A DNA stretch of 64,000 nucleotides from Leishmania mexicana MHOM/GT/2001/U1103 (Eukaryota; Euglenozoa; Kinetoplastea; Trypanosomatida; Trypanosomatidae). The stretch lies in NCBI RefSeq assembly GCF_000234665.1, contig NC_018327.1, forward strand, positions 405,998-469,997, given 5' to 3'. Position numbers and translations under genes: made by a program. Positions 29,895-39,512 of this stretch are shown piece by piece; position 1 is the stretch's first letter, and each line of letters begins with the position of its first letter. The notes beneath the pieces are model-generated. The model was not told the origin of the DNA. It saw only the letters and a program-made list of their open reading frames with translations, and ran no database searches.

Positions 29895-32567
29895 TTACAC
29901 TGAGCGGAACATGTCTGCCAGCACATGCCGCTCACCTTCGTGACGCAGCAGCACCTCCTCCAGTCGCTCACGCATCGCAAGGTGTTCTGCCGGCGCCAGT
30001 ACACGTGCCGTTGCAGCCGCTGCTGCTTTACCCCCCTCGTCGGCCGTCATGCTGGGGTGTGGCGGGGTAGCGGTGAAAAGCAGCGGCGCTGTCGCAGGAT
30101 TGGTGAGTGTCTTCGCGTTTCCAGAAGGGTCAGCTGCCGGGTCACCGTGGTCCGCTCTGCCGCCGTCCTCCTCGCTGTCGTCCTTCTCCAGCTTAAACGA
30201 TATGTGGCGACGGCGTCGGCGGTGCGGCAACAGTGCACACTGTGGGTCGACATCCCCTGCCACAGTGACAGACCTCACCCTGCCCGCAGCGTCCACCAGC
30301 TGCCCGCCACCTTCGGCCTCCATCTCGGTCTTGGCCTGCTTCCTCGGCGCAGACGACGTTGCCGGCACCCCACCGCTGCCGCCGCTGATGAAGACACGAT
30401 GCAAGTCCGTCGGCGTCCGCGCCGGGCTTGGCGACCCCTCGCCCTTCAAATCACACCTCGGAAAGGGCATCGGCGAAAACGACGCGCACGGGCTCGGCAC
30501 TGCCTCCTCCCTCTCCTCCTCGCCGCTGTCACCGTGAGGGCCGCCTGCCGTCCGCGTTGTTGTGGCCCACTGCTGACTCAGCCGGGAGAGTGCTCCAGCC
30601 CGAAAGATGCCCTGCAGCGCCGCCTCGCGCTCGTGCACGGAGGAGTGGAGATCGTAGCAGCCCGCCTGCACCACAGCGCGACCTAGGTTGTCCTTGGCCT
30701 CGTGGATGGCGACGATGTCGTGCTCGATGGAGTGGTCGATGATGAGGCAGAAGACGCGCACCTCCTTGGTCTGTCCCACTCGATACACCCGCGAGAGCGC
30801 CTGCGCGTCCCGCTGCGGATTGTAGTCCACATCCAGCAGAAAGACGGTGTCCACCGCCTGCAGGTTCAGCCCCACACCGCCGGCGACTTTGCTGATCAGG
30901 AAGCAGCACGGTGCTGCCAGCGGCAGCGACGAGCCGTCCTCCTCATCGACCCCGCCATCCGCGTTCGGTGATGGCCCGCCTGCCGTGCCGGTGCTGGTGC
31001 GCTGCCGGCTGTTGCGTCGCGGTCGAGGAGTTGCGGCGTCGCTTTCCGCACCACTGCTGCCGCCACCCGCTACCTCCACCACGCCGTTTCCGCTGTCCAC
31101 GGACTTGTTGAAGCCCCGTATGTTTGCCTCCCGCTGCTTGGCCGTGGTTCTGCCGTCCAGCCGCACGTACGGGATGCCGCGCATGCCGCACAGCGTCTCC
31201 ACAATGTCCAAGACCAGCGTCCATCCGCAGAACACGAGGAACTTGTGCTGTGTGCGCTGCAGAAAGCGCATCATGAAGTCAAGCACGAGCAGCTTTCCCG
31301 ACGTGCACACCACCTCCTCATCCACGTAGAAGAACGACTGCGTTGTGTACGGGTGCAGCAAGATCTTGCGATATTGGATATGTGGGTTACCGGAGAGAAT
31401 GCCGGCGTGGTGCCTCCGCTCCACCTCCTTCAGCTGCGCGCTCTGAAAGGGGAGCAGTGGGCACAGCACAGCGTAGTCTCGGATGGGCGGGAGTGCCATA
31501 TTCAGGATGCTCCTCTCCCACCGCAAGATGAACGGGATCAGAAGTCGATGGGCACGGCGGCACAGGAGGATGTGCAGCTCGCAATCCTCCAGCGCGCTCG
31601 ACCAACTTGTGGCGAGCAGTGCGCTATCCAGTTGCTCAAACAACTCACTCGAGACGAACGTGTGCGGAGCCAGAAAGCGCAGGAGCGAGAAGAGCTCCAT
31701 CGTGTTATTCTGCAACGGTGTGCCCGTCAAGACCAGCCGCGATATAGAGTGCAGCTTGCACACCCTCTTGAAGAGGACACTGCGGGAGCACTTGATGCGC
31801 TGGGCCTCATCGATGGCGACAACGTGCCAGGCCACGCGGCGGATCTGCCGTAGAGCCCCGCTGAGAGGCTTTGTCAGCATATCGTGGGGGATTACCATGA
31901 CAGGGGTGGCAGGTGTGGCGTGGGATGCGCCGCCGGGTGTCGGAGGCTGCTGCGTCAGACACGCAACGTGCGCGAGGAACTCGCCCATGCGAGACTCCAG
32001 CTCCGAGCGTGGGCCGTTCAGCACGTAAACAGTAAAGCGCTCCGCAGCGTCGGCCCCGCCTGGACACGGTGACTCTGCGGCAGCAGTGTGGCGACGGCTG
32101 AAGCGCTGGAACTTGCCGGCCCAATGTGGATGAGCACTGGGCGAAAGATGCGGAACTCTCTCTCCAGCTGCCGGTTCATCGGCAGTGAGAATGTGGGCAT
32201 GTGTGTGTGTGCGAAGCCGCCATTTGCGCGATGTCCGCACTGCCGACCTGCATCGGCGTCGGAGGAACCACAGACTGGGTAGCCGCGGCGGCAGCAACAG
32301 CCATCGTCGCTGACAGGTTCTTGGGTGGCCGACCGCGGCGCCGCTTAACGGGCAGCGCAGCAGCGACGCCGGCCGTCGCAGATGCGCGCGTCTCCTCGCA
32401 CTCCTCATCCTCCCTGAGTCGCCGCTTGTGCCCCGCTGAGGACCTCCACGGCACGCCATCAGCGCTGTCACAACTACCCGCATGGATGACGCCCTCGTCC
32501 CTGCCCCTCCTCTAGCTGCTACAGTCACTGCTTCACCTGCTTCACAAGTTTTATGAAGCCGCCACAC
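29895..32567 (-). CDS. SNF2-family ATPase, C-terminal part (broken gene)
   Basis: An open frame of 890 codons without an ATG at its 5' end (it starts at GTG), so it cannot be a normal independent gene. Credible coding begins near 32130 (WAGKFQRFSRRH). It carries helicase motif II (VVAIDEAQRIK, near 31800-31822), the SNF2 block LTGTPLQNNTMELFSLLRFL, motif IV (HKFLVFCGWT), YVRLDGRTTAKQRE, motif V (ISKVAGGVGLNLQAVDTVFL) and motif VI (SRVYRVGQTKEVRVF). A low-complexity insert separates motifs IV and V, and the tail is disordered and acidic/basic. The motif order is that of chromatin-remodelling SNF2 ATPases. The N-terminal lobe with the Walker A motif is in a different frame immediately upstream. 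Confidence 0.8.
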   Translation of the reverse strand: MWRLHKTCEAGEAVTVAARGGAGTRASSMRVVVTALMACRGGPQRGTSGDSGRMRSARRRAHLRRPASLLRCPLSGAAVGHPRTCQRRWLLLPPRLPSLWFLRRRCRSAVRTSRKWRLRTHTHAHILTADEPAAGERVPHLSPSAHPHWAGKFQRFSRRHTAAAESPCPGGADAAERFTVYVLNGPRSELESRMGEFLAHVACLTQQPPTPGGASHATPATPVMVIPHDMLTKPLSGALRQIRRVAWHVVAIDEAQRIKCSRSVLFKRVCKLHSISRLVLTGTPLQNNTMELFSLLRFLAPHTFVSSELFEQLDSALLATSWSSALEDCELHILLCRRAHRLLIPFILRWERSILNMALPPIRDYAVLCPLLPFQSAQLKEVERRHHAGILSGNPHIQYRKILLHPYTTQSFFYVDEEVVCTSGKLLVLDFMMRFLQRTQHKFLVFCGWTLVLDIVETLCGMRGIPYVRLDGRTTAKQREANIRGFNKSVDSGNGVVEVAGGGSSGAESDAATPRPRRNSRQRTSTGTAGGPSPNADGGVDEEDGSSLPLAAPCCFLISKVAGGVGLNLQAVDTVFLLDVDYNPQRDAQALSRVYRVGQTKEVRVFCLIIDHSIEHDIVAIHEAKDNLGRAVVQAGCYDLHSSVHEREAALQGIFRAGALSRLSQQWATTTRTAGGPHGDSGEEEREEAVPSPCASFSPMPFPRCDLKGEGSPSPARTPTDLHRVFISGGSGGVPATSSAPRKQAKTEMEAEGGGQLVDAAGRVRSVTVAGDVDPQCALLPHRRRRRHISFKLEKDDSEEDGGRADHGDPAADPSGNAKTLTNPATAPLLFTATPPHPSMTADEGGKAAAAATARVLAPAEHLAMRERLEEVLLRHEGERHVLADMFRSV
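32018..32524 (-). pseudogene. Frame-shifted junction of the SNF2 gene with AT-hook
   Basis: Two coding-like pieces lie between the two big SNF2 frames. First, a frame open from about 32515 to 32176 contains an AT-hook (KRRRGRPPK) and ends in a CA repeat. Second, a frame from about 32200 to roughly 32130 carries PMNRQLEREFRIFRPVLIHI, a good match to the W/L-ExEF block that follows motif I in SNF2 proteins. A continuous protein needs three frame changes: near 32525-32560, in the CACACA run near 32195-32205, and near 32115-32130. Either the gene is decaying here or the sequence has indel errors. Confidence 0.6.
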
Positions 32568-34630
32568 GCGCGCGCGGCCGCCAGCTCGGGTGTGGCGGCA
32601 GGAGGCGCAGGCTCGGCCGTTGCCGCCAGCGGCGCGGAAGCACCGATAGAGCCTCCGTGAGCAACGCCCTTCATCCGCGGCTGAATGGTACTACTGCTCC
32701 GCTGTAGTTGCTCCTCCGTCCTCCTGAAGGTGCACTCCTCTTTAGCTGCGGCCTCAGCACACCACGTCAGCCAAGGCGGCATTTCGCCTTCCTCAACGAT
32801 GCCGGCTTCTCTCGCCAGTGCGGCGCTGCTTGCAGCTGTCGCTGTCAGGCCTAGCGCTCGCTGGCACAGACGCGCGTGGCACTGCTGTAGCTTCTCCAGT
32901 GAACCTTGTACTACCCTCTCCACCATATCCTTGTAGCAGGACAGGTACACGACTGTTTGGGCTGTCTTGCCGAGGCCCATGTCGTCAGCGAGGATGCCGT
33001 TCACATGCTCCGCCACGTTCAGCCGCAGTGACCACCGCACGCCCTCCTGCTGATACGGGAGCAGCTGGCCTGTAAAGGACTCGACGCACTGGGTAGCATC
33101 GGCCATGGCAGCCTCGAGGATAGCGGGCCGACGCGCGGCGAAGCCATCAGCGAGGTGGTCGTCTGTGAATGCATCGGCGGCGCGCACGTGCTGATCGGTG
33201 GAAGAACTCTCCAATGGAAACGTCGGTTGAGACGCGTGCGTGTATGCGGAGGTGAGATGCCGTCGCAGAGCCGCATCGATGGGCGCGACCACGCGCAGCA
33301 CCTTCTCCTCCTCCGACTTGCTTGGGTTGAGGCTCTGCAGGTAGGCCTCCTCGCCAGCGGCGATGTGGTCATCGCCGTGCGCCGCTTTTGGAGGCACCGA
33401 TGGCGCAACTAGATGGCCTTGGGCAAGGGCGCCGGATGGCGTCGTCGCGGCTGCGCGACTATCGGTGCCGGATAGCCCAAAAAGCAGCCGCATGCGCGCC
33501 TCGTGTACCTTCATGTACGCTTGGTTGTGCACTTCGTGGCAGAGGCGACGCTGACGCTGCGCGCGCACGTCCTCCTTGCGCTGACGGAGTGCGAGCGCCG
33601 TTGTGGCGGCGCGTCGAGTCGGGATCTGGTGCATTACAGGCAACACTGCCGCCGCCTCCGTCGCACCCAGAGCTGCGGCTGACGCAGAAAGAGTAGGCGC
33701 TGCAACATCGGCGTAAAACGGAGACGTGAAGAGTGCAAGGCTGCAGCGAGGCGCAACATTGCACGGCGCATGTGTCCGATCGGTCTGCTGCGACGCCCCA
33801 ATAGAATCGCCGCCGCTCGTGGGAACGCCTGCCTGTGTTTCAACCGCGAATTCGGTGCTGGGTGGTGTGGACGCCGGGCAAGCTGCGATCGAGAGCTGCG
33901 CAGTGTGCGCGGCATTGACACTTTTGGCAGAGGCACGAGGTGCGTCGCCACCATTGGTGGTGGCCCGCGTGCTCGCTTGAAGAGAGCTGCAGTTCCGTGT
34001 AACTCCGCGCCATCGCGCGCGCAACTGAGCCGCGGTCAGGCGTGCAGAACAGCCTGCCAAGCTCGAGCCCTCTGTTGATTTCGCAGTGGCACCAAAGCCG
34101 CCTGTCACGTGTGCGGCTGCCTTTGCAGAAGACACGCACAGCGCGTGCCGCGGCGAAGTTGAGTGGTTTGAGAAGCAGATAGAAAGACCAGCTGTAGTGC
34201 TCGCCGCAGCCCAGTAGTCAATTACCGCCTGCGCCTTAGACAGCAGCGCGTCCGTTTGGCGAGCCCTGAGATGCGCGCGCCCGCCACCACCATCGCCTCC
34301 ACTGCCACCATTCACGTGCAGTACAACCTTCGAGGCGGAAGCAGAAGGTTCAAAGAACGAGTTTGTGCGGTACCCGCGTGCAGCAGTGGAACCAGAGGAT
34401 GGAGAGGAGGTGGTCGCGCTCAAGCGCCGAGTGAAGGGCGGCGGATCACCTGGATTCACGGACGTCGCCGAAATTGCTTCACAGCCGATTGAATAACCTG
34501 AAACCCGCGGTAAACCGCTCGCGGCAACACCGGTCGGGGATTGCGGTGCAGAGCTTGTGCTGTTGCCTGAAGCGGCGCCATCCTCACCGCTCGTGATGTC
34601 CAAGAGCCGCGCCTGGCGACGAGTGAGCAT
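32525..34630 (-). CDS. SNF2-family ATPase, N-terminal part (broken gene)
   Basis: 701 residues from the ATG at 34630 (the frame is open to a GTG at 34699). After a long disordered Ser/Ala/Thr-rich region comes the start of the SNF2 domain: LLPYQQEGVRWSLRLN, then GILADDMGLGKTAQTVVYL with an intact Walker A (GKT, plus strand about 32960-32997). An insertion follows and the frame stops at 32525 with KLVKQVKQ, before the DExx motif. The rest of the ATPase lies downstream in other frames. Known family role: ATP-driven nucleosome or protein-DNA remodelling in the nucleus. As sequenced it would make only half a motor. Confidence 0.75.
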   Translation of the reverse strand: MLTRRQARLLDITSGEDGAASGNSTSSAPQSPTGVAASGLPRVSGYSIGCEAISATSVNPGDPPPFTRRLSATTSSPSSGSTAARGYRTNSFFEPSASASKVVLHVNGGSGGDGGGGRAHLRARQTDALLSKAQAVIDYWAAASTTAGLSICFSNHSTSPRHALCVSSAKAAAHVTGGFGATAKSTEGSSLAGCSARLTAAQLRARWRGVTRNCSSLQASTRATTNGGDAPRASAKSVNAAHTAQLSIAACPASTPPSTEFAVETQAGVPTSGGDSIGASQQTDRTHAPCNVAPRCSLALFTSPFYADVAAPTLSASAAALGATEAAAVLPVMHQIPTRRAATTALALRQRKEDVRAQRQRRLCHEVHNQAYMKVHEARMRLLFGLSGTDSRAAATTPSGALAQGHLVAPSVPPKAAHGDDHIAAGEEAYLQSLNPSKSEEEKVLRVVAPIDAALRRHLTSAYTHASQPTFPLESSSTDQHVRAADAFTDDHLADGFAARRPAILEAAMADATQCVESFTGQLLPYQQEGVRWSLRLNVAEHVNGILADDMGLGKTAQTVVYLSCYKDMVERVVQGSLEKLQQCHARLCQRALGLTATAASSAALAREAGIVEEGEMPPWLTWCAEAAAKEECTFRRTEEQLQRSSSTIQPRMKGVAHGGSIGASAPLAATAEPAPPAATPELAAARACGGFIKLVKQVKQ

Positions 34631-35536
34631 CACACGGCAAACAGTAGCGTGAGAGCAAGACGCACCACCGCCGACTTCCCCGCTCGCCCACCCCACCACT
34701 CACCCTTGAACAAAACGGCTTTGGAACAACGCAGTCCAGTCACGGCTGCAGCGAGACGCTGCGAGACGCGGCGAGAGACCAGCCTTCATGGAGAACGAAA
34801 AGCACGCGTCCGTGCGCGGCTGCGCTTGCGTGCGTGTGTGCGTGTGCGTGTGTGTAGGCTGTTGATGTTGTTTCTTTCGGTCGGTGGTCCTCGTGCCCGT
34901 CCCAGGCTCAACTGGCCTCCACTCCTCCAGGGACGCAAGACAAAGGTGGCAAGCGATGCGGAGAAGGCGGTCGGTGCGGGTGCACGAAGTTTGTGTGCAT
35001 TATCGATGCATGCAAGGCACGCCTGCACGTGTTCGAGGAGGCACAGTGCACGTAAGCGGCAGAGACGGGGAACGAAAGACGAAGTGCTGTGCAACAGATA
35101 AAAGCAGCTTCACGCACGGAGTGCGACACGGCGCTCCCAGCGCCCATTGCGAGGGAAGTAAAACGTACAACGTGGTGGGCTTATGCACATGGCCAAGCGT
35201 GCTGTCACTCGCTAGCGTTGCCCCCGTGTGTCACGGATGGATGGCGGGGATGAAAAAGGGGGGGCGTCCACCGCCCCGAGCAAAGTCCGTGCCGACAACG
35301 GAAAAATGTTTGTCGGCCGGAACACAGATACACGCACGTGCACGTCTCTCGCTCCTCCACGGCTGACTCCATCTCGAGAGGGAGAGGGAGGGGGACTTAG
35401 ACGGAGCCTCTGTGATGCCGCCTTATCTCTTCACCGCACAAAGCCAAAACCTGCGAACACATACGGCGCCCCAACCATCCACACCTTGCGGGCCGCACAC
35501 ACACATAAACACACACACACACACATGCACACGAAT
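34631..35536. other. Intergenic region
   Basis: No gene seen. It has short GT (34815-34855) and CA (35500-35525) runs and mixed sequence. It includes the 3' UTR of the small membrane protein. Confidence 0.5.
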
Positions 35537-36010
35537 TCAGGAAAGACTCTTGAGCAACTCACTCAACTTTATTGCCTCCTCGCGTTGGCGCCGCACTTCC
35601 GCCTCGTCCGCGACGGCGTGCAGCTTGCCGATGATCTCTCGCTTCACGCGCATGAGCTGGTACGCCGGCAGCTCTTTGGACGTGTCGCACTCCATCAAGT
35701 TGAGCACCTCGCGTGCGTTCTCCTTCATTGTGTGCTCCTTCGCCCCGACTGCCGGCGGCAGCAGGACACCGCAGACAATGCTGAAGTACACCGTGACGCC
35801 GAGAATCACGCCAATCATCGAGTTCGCCATGATGCTGTTCCGCTCCAGGAAACGATCCAGCTGCACCTTACGTCGGTAGTACCGGTGATGACGGTGCAGT
35901 ATGGGATCTAGAAGGTACCAGAACGTGTAGGTGGCCCACTTCAAGGTGGCGGTGGTTTGGTGGCCAATGTCCGGGATGCGGGACCTCAGCGGGACGGATG
36001 AGCAGAACAT
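35537..36010 (-). CDS. Small single-span membrane protein, unrecognised
   Basis: 157 residues from the ATG at 36010; the open frame runs back to a GTG at 36130, but a candidate acceptor at 36094 lies between. Order: a basic, aromatic N-terminal part (KWATYTFWYLLDPILHRHHR), then one hydrophobic span (about 61-82, NSMIGVILGVTVYFSIVCGV), then a charged helical C-terminal half ending EEAIKLSELLKSLS. The size, basic/aromatic N-terminus and single span recall accessory subunits of mitochondrial inner-membrane complexes, but no family is recognised, so that is only a guess. Coding composition matches its neighbours. Confidence 0.7.
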   Translation of the reverse strand: MFCSSVPLRSRIPDIGHQTTATLKWATYTFWYLLDPILHRHHRYYRRKVQLDRFLERNSIMANSMIGVILGVTVYFSIVCGVLLPPAVGAKEHTMKENAREVLNLMECDTSKELPAYQLMRVKREIIGKLHAVADEAEVRRQREEAIKLSELLKSLS

Positions 36011-36749
36011 TCTTGCTGTACTCTCGTTGTTGTACTCCCAAGCACTCAAGCGCGCCAACTCGCATGCACCGACAGCTCTGTGTACGTGTGCGCCTGGGTA
36101 CCGTGTGGATAGGCGCGGAGTGCCAGCCACAGAGGTGAAAGGATAGAGAGAGAGGGCGGCACGCTCCGCACCAGAGCAGCAGCAGCAGTTGTTGCTGCCC
36201 GTGTCGCTCTGCGCGTGGGTGTGAGCTAGAGGAGGCTGCTAAAACACACCCTCGTGCCAACGGCGATTCGAGGTCTTGTTTTGTGGTGCGACGGCGCGAC
36301 CCTTGCTCAGACCCAGCTGGTGCTTTCGTCGTGTGCGCAGCCGTGATCGTCACGCTGCGTGCAAAGGCGATGATGGTGGCGGACTGTGGCGGGCATAAAG
36401 TAATAAGCAAGCGGAGAATCGACGAAGGTGAGAAGTAGGAGGGAAGAGAGAGGCAACAGCAGACAGTTCTGCAAGCGGGATGGGCGTGGACGCGCGACAG
36501 CATGCATGGTGACCATTCGCCACGCAACGAAGCCAAGGGAGCGCCAGAGAAGCAAGGAGAGAGCCGCTGCCCTCATGGCTCAGACCGCCGATGTATTTTT
36601 TTTCGAGAGAAAGCGCGGTGTGTATGTGTAAGGGGAAGGAGTTAGGCAACCACACGCCCATGCGCACGCGTAAAGGCGTACAGAGAGAACACCAAGAGCG
36701 CAAGAAACGAAAGAAATCTGTGATCGCACAACAGGGCATCTTTCGCGCC
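36011..36749. other. Intergenic region
   Basis: No gene seen. It has a polypurine tract at 36139-36155, CAG repeats near 36177-36192 and a T run at about 36595-36603. Confidence 0.5.
36094..36095 (-). promoter_or_regulatory. Candidate spliced-leader acceptor AG
   Basis: The first AG (ACCCAG) after the CCCTCTCTCTCTATCCTTTC tract on the minus strand, about 85 nt before the ATG at 36010. Confidence 0.4.
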
Positions 36750-38447
36750 TTAAGGCTTATTGTGGCGCAGGAAGTCGACCAGAAGCTGCACGCCGAAGCC
36801 CGTCACCCCAGCCGGATCGTAGCCTTTGGGCTTATCTCCGACATCTGCCACGCCGGCGATGTCGAGGTGCGCCCACTGCACCTCCGGCTCTACAAAGTTG
36901 GAGATGAACGCGGCGGCGGTGCAAGAGCCGGCCTGCCGACCGGGAGCAGCGTTGATCAAGTCGGCAATGCCCCCCTTCATCATGTCCTTGTGCTCGTCAC
37001 CGATCGGCATCGGCCACAGCTCCTCCCCGCACTGCGTGCCGGCAGCCATCAGCGAACTCGCCAGCGTCGCAGATGGCGAAAACAGCCCGGCGCGGCGCGA
37101 GCCGAGACCGACAACAATGGCACCCGTGAGAGTCGCAAGGTCGATGATGCGGGTAGGCTTCTTATCGAGCGGTGCGTACCTCTGCACGTACGTGAACACA
37201 TCTGCGAGTACCAGGCGACCCTCAGCGTCGGTGTTGAGCACCTCCACCGTGAGCCCCTTGAGGCTAGTAATGATGGAGGAGGGGTGGTAGCTTTCGGGGC
37301 CGATGGCGTTCTCCACGAGTCCGACCGCAGCCACAACGTTGATGGGCAACTGCAGTTTCGCGATCGCCTTGAGAGTGCAGAAGGCGGTGGCCGCCCCCAT
37401 CATGTCGCTGTGCATCGTCTCCATCGAGTTATAGGGCTTGATGTTCAGGCCGCCGCAGTCGAAGGTCACGCCCTTGCCCACGATGGCCGTCGTCGCGCTC
37501 GAGCGGGGATTGCCGATGTACTCAAGCACCATCAAGTACGGCTCATAGCGAGAGCCGCGGCCGACGTTGTACATGAGGTGCAAGCCCGCCTCCTCGAGCT
37601 GCTGTCCGCGCAGCACCTTGCGCACTTTGATGCCCTCTGGTATCATGTATTTCTTCGCCCACTCCACATAGAACTCCGGCACACCTTCGTCCTCGCGCAG
37701 GTTGCCGAGGTTCCGGGCGTCGTTGACGCAGTGCCCGATCACCTCACCCGCGCGCACCGCCTGCGCATTGCTCGACGCCACGACAAGCTCCATTGGCGGC
37801 TGTGGAGCGGCGGGCTGCTTGGCCCGCGATTCCGCCCGCCTCGCGCGGGTGCTGCTCGTCTTTGCAGGATCCTTGGAGGCGAGGGTGCTCGATTTCAGGC
37901 GGTCGTACTGGTACGCCCCCGTCACCGCAAAGATCGCGGTTTTCTCCACCATCTCGTGGCCCTTCAGCCGCTGCGGCGGGTGGTACGGGTCCGTCATCGT
38001 AAAGACATCTTGCTTCGGCGGGTGCAGCGACACCCACGCGGCGTTGCACACCTTGGCTTTGCGCACGGCGGCCGTGACCGCGAGGCGGTAATCCCGCACC
38101 GTGGAGTGGGCGCCCATCCCCGCCACGAGCTCGGCAGGCTTTTCCCCAGCGAGCCTGGCCCCGGTTGTCTTTCGGCCACGCTTCGTCACAGCGCTCTCCG
38201 CTGCGGCCGGATCCTGCGCGGTCGTCCAGACGGTCTGGAAGTCGACCTCCCCTGCCTTGCCGGTAAAGCCTGGCGGAATAGGGACGCTAGCATCACCGGC
38301 CGCCGCTGCACACTCGGAGGTGGTGAGAAAGTGCACATGAACGCCACGACTCTTGGCGAGCTTGCCTCTGTTCGCCGTCAGCTTCGTCGCGGGGCCCACC
38401 GACAGCGACCGTGGGAGTGGGCCGCGAGACAGCACGCGACGAAGCAT
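36750..38447 (-). CDS. LAP: Leucyl aminopeptidase, M17 metallopeptidase
   Basis: 565 residues from the ATG at 38447 (the frame is open to a GTG at 38558; an acceptor at 38495 separates them). Removes N-terminal leucine and similar residues from peptides with two metal ions. The M17 metal and catalytic residues are all present: GKGVTFDCGGLNIKP (about 321-335, metal-binding Lys and Asp), HSDMMGAA (bridging Asp) and the signature NTDAEGRLVLAD (about 404-415, with Asp, Glu and catalytic Arg). The N-terminal about 150 residues are less conserved and include a low-complexity linker (KTSSTRARRAESRAKQPAAP). The first 20 residues are basic (LRRVLSRGPLPRSLSVG) and could target mitochondria, although Leishmania LAP has been described as cytosolic. 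Family members form hexamers. Confidence 0.96.
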   Translation of the reverse strand: MLRRVLSRGPLPRSLSVGPATKLTANRGKLAKSRGVHVHFLTTSECAAAAGDASVPIPPGFTGKAGEVDFQTVWTTAQDPAAAESAVTKRGRKTTGARLAGEKPAELVAGMGAHSTVRDYRLAVTAAVRKAKVCNAAWVSLHPPKQDVFTMTDPYHPPQRLKGHEMVEKTAIFAVTGAYQYDRLKSSTLASKDPAKTSSTRARRAESRAKQPAAPQPPMELVVASSNAQAVRAGEVIGHCVNDARNLGNLREDEGVPEFYVEWAKKYMIPEGIKVRKVLRGQQLEEAGLHLMYNVGRGSRYEPYLMVLEYIGNPRSSATTAIVGKGVTFDCGGLNIKPYNSMETMHSDMMGAATAFCTLKAIAKLQLPINVVAAVGLVENAIGPESYHPSSIITSLKGLTVEVLNTDAEGRLVLADVFTYVQRYAPLDKKPTRIIDLATLTGAIVVGLGSRRAGLFSPSATLASSLMAAGTQCGEELWPMPIGDEHKDMMKGGIADLINAAPGRQAGSCTAAAFISNFVEPEVQWAHLDIAGVADVGDKPKGYDPAGVTGFGVQLLVDFLRHNKP

Positions 38448-38494
38448 GGCTGCAGGGCTGCGCACAGGGCACGCTGGGAATCTGAATCGGAAAC

Positions 38495-38496
38495 CT
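38495..38496 (-). promoter_or_regulatory. Candidate spliced-leader acceptor AG
   Basis: The minus strand reads CCTCCCCTGGTCTTCCTCAG, a textbook tract plus AG, 47 nt before the LAP ATG, which is the first ATG after it. Confidence 0.55.
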
Positions 38497-39348
38497 GAGG
38501 AAGACCAGGGGAGGCGTGAAACCCTCCACGTGAGCACACAGCAAAGGCACACACGCACACACTTACACGAAAATGAATATTATCAACGCTGTATTCGCCT
38601 CACGCGGCACCACCATCCGAAGCAAAGGAACACAGAGAGGGATGGGAAGAGGCGATTGCGCGGATGTGGATGAGATGGTGACGACGATCGCAGCAGCTGG
38701 GAAAGGAAAAGATGAACTGGGCGGTATGCGTCAATGAGTCTACTACTGAGTACCGTACCTCTCTGTGTGTGAGTGTGTGTGTGTGTGTCTATGGGAATAG
38801 AGAGGTGTACAGTGTTGCAAAACGAAAAAGTGGAGGAGGTTTTAAGCCACTCACGCCCGTTTTGTTTGTTTTTCGCCTGCGTTATTTTCGAGGTCTGCGG
38901 CTCCACCAGCCTTGTCTATGTGAGGAAAGTGATGAGGACTGTCTGTGTGTACGTCTGTGTGTGTGTGTGTGTGTGTGTGTGTTCGGACAGGTTGCTTGTC
39001 TGAGCACGCACGTGCTTTTTCAAACGAATAGCGAGCGGCACTGAGTGAGGAATGGGAACGTAGGAAGTCACAAGAGGTGCTGGCCGAAGCAGCGTCGAGT
39101 GCTACGTGTAGTCGTCTTCCCTTGGCGTCTCCGGCTGTGTTTATTTGTCTCTCTGACGTATACTCTGTGGATTCGATGGGAGGGGGAGAAGGAAATCCGT
39201 CGCGAGATCAGGACAATGAAAGGAGAAGACAGCGAGATTGAGAGCAGGAGGAGAGGACTGGCCTTTCCTTTTTCGAGGGAAGCGCTTGTCGCTGCAGCCC
39301 TGGTCATTGTTCAAGACCACCTGTGTGCAATGTGTACACGCATGCATA

Positions 39349-39370
39349 CATATATATATATATATATATT
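39349..39370. repeat. TA dinucleotide run
   Basis: An alternating ATAT tract about 75 bases before the GATATA array, in an otherwise GC-rich region. Confidence 0.85.
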
Positions 39371-39444
39371 GTTTGTGTGTGTGTTGGTTTCAATTTCCGT
39401 GTGTTCATAAACGAAAAGAAGCGCAGCAATTATACATAGCTATG

Positions 39445-39512
39445 TATAGATATATGTATAGATATAGATATAGATATAGATATAGATATATCTATATATT
39501 TATAGATATAGA
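39445..39512. repeat. GATATA hexamer array with inverted part
   Basis: Repeated GATATA units run to about 39489, then TATATC/TATAGATATA in inverted arrangement, ending in a GA run. It is able to form cruciform or hairpin structures. Confidence 0.8.

Noticed and set aside
36591..38498. 635-codon + strand frame opposite the leucyl aminopeptidase
   Set aside because: It is the antisense shadow of a well supported M17 gene, caused by high third-position GC. It has no domain and no splice signal, and it runs against all other genes.
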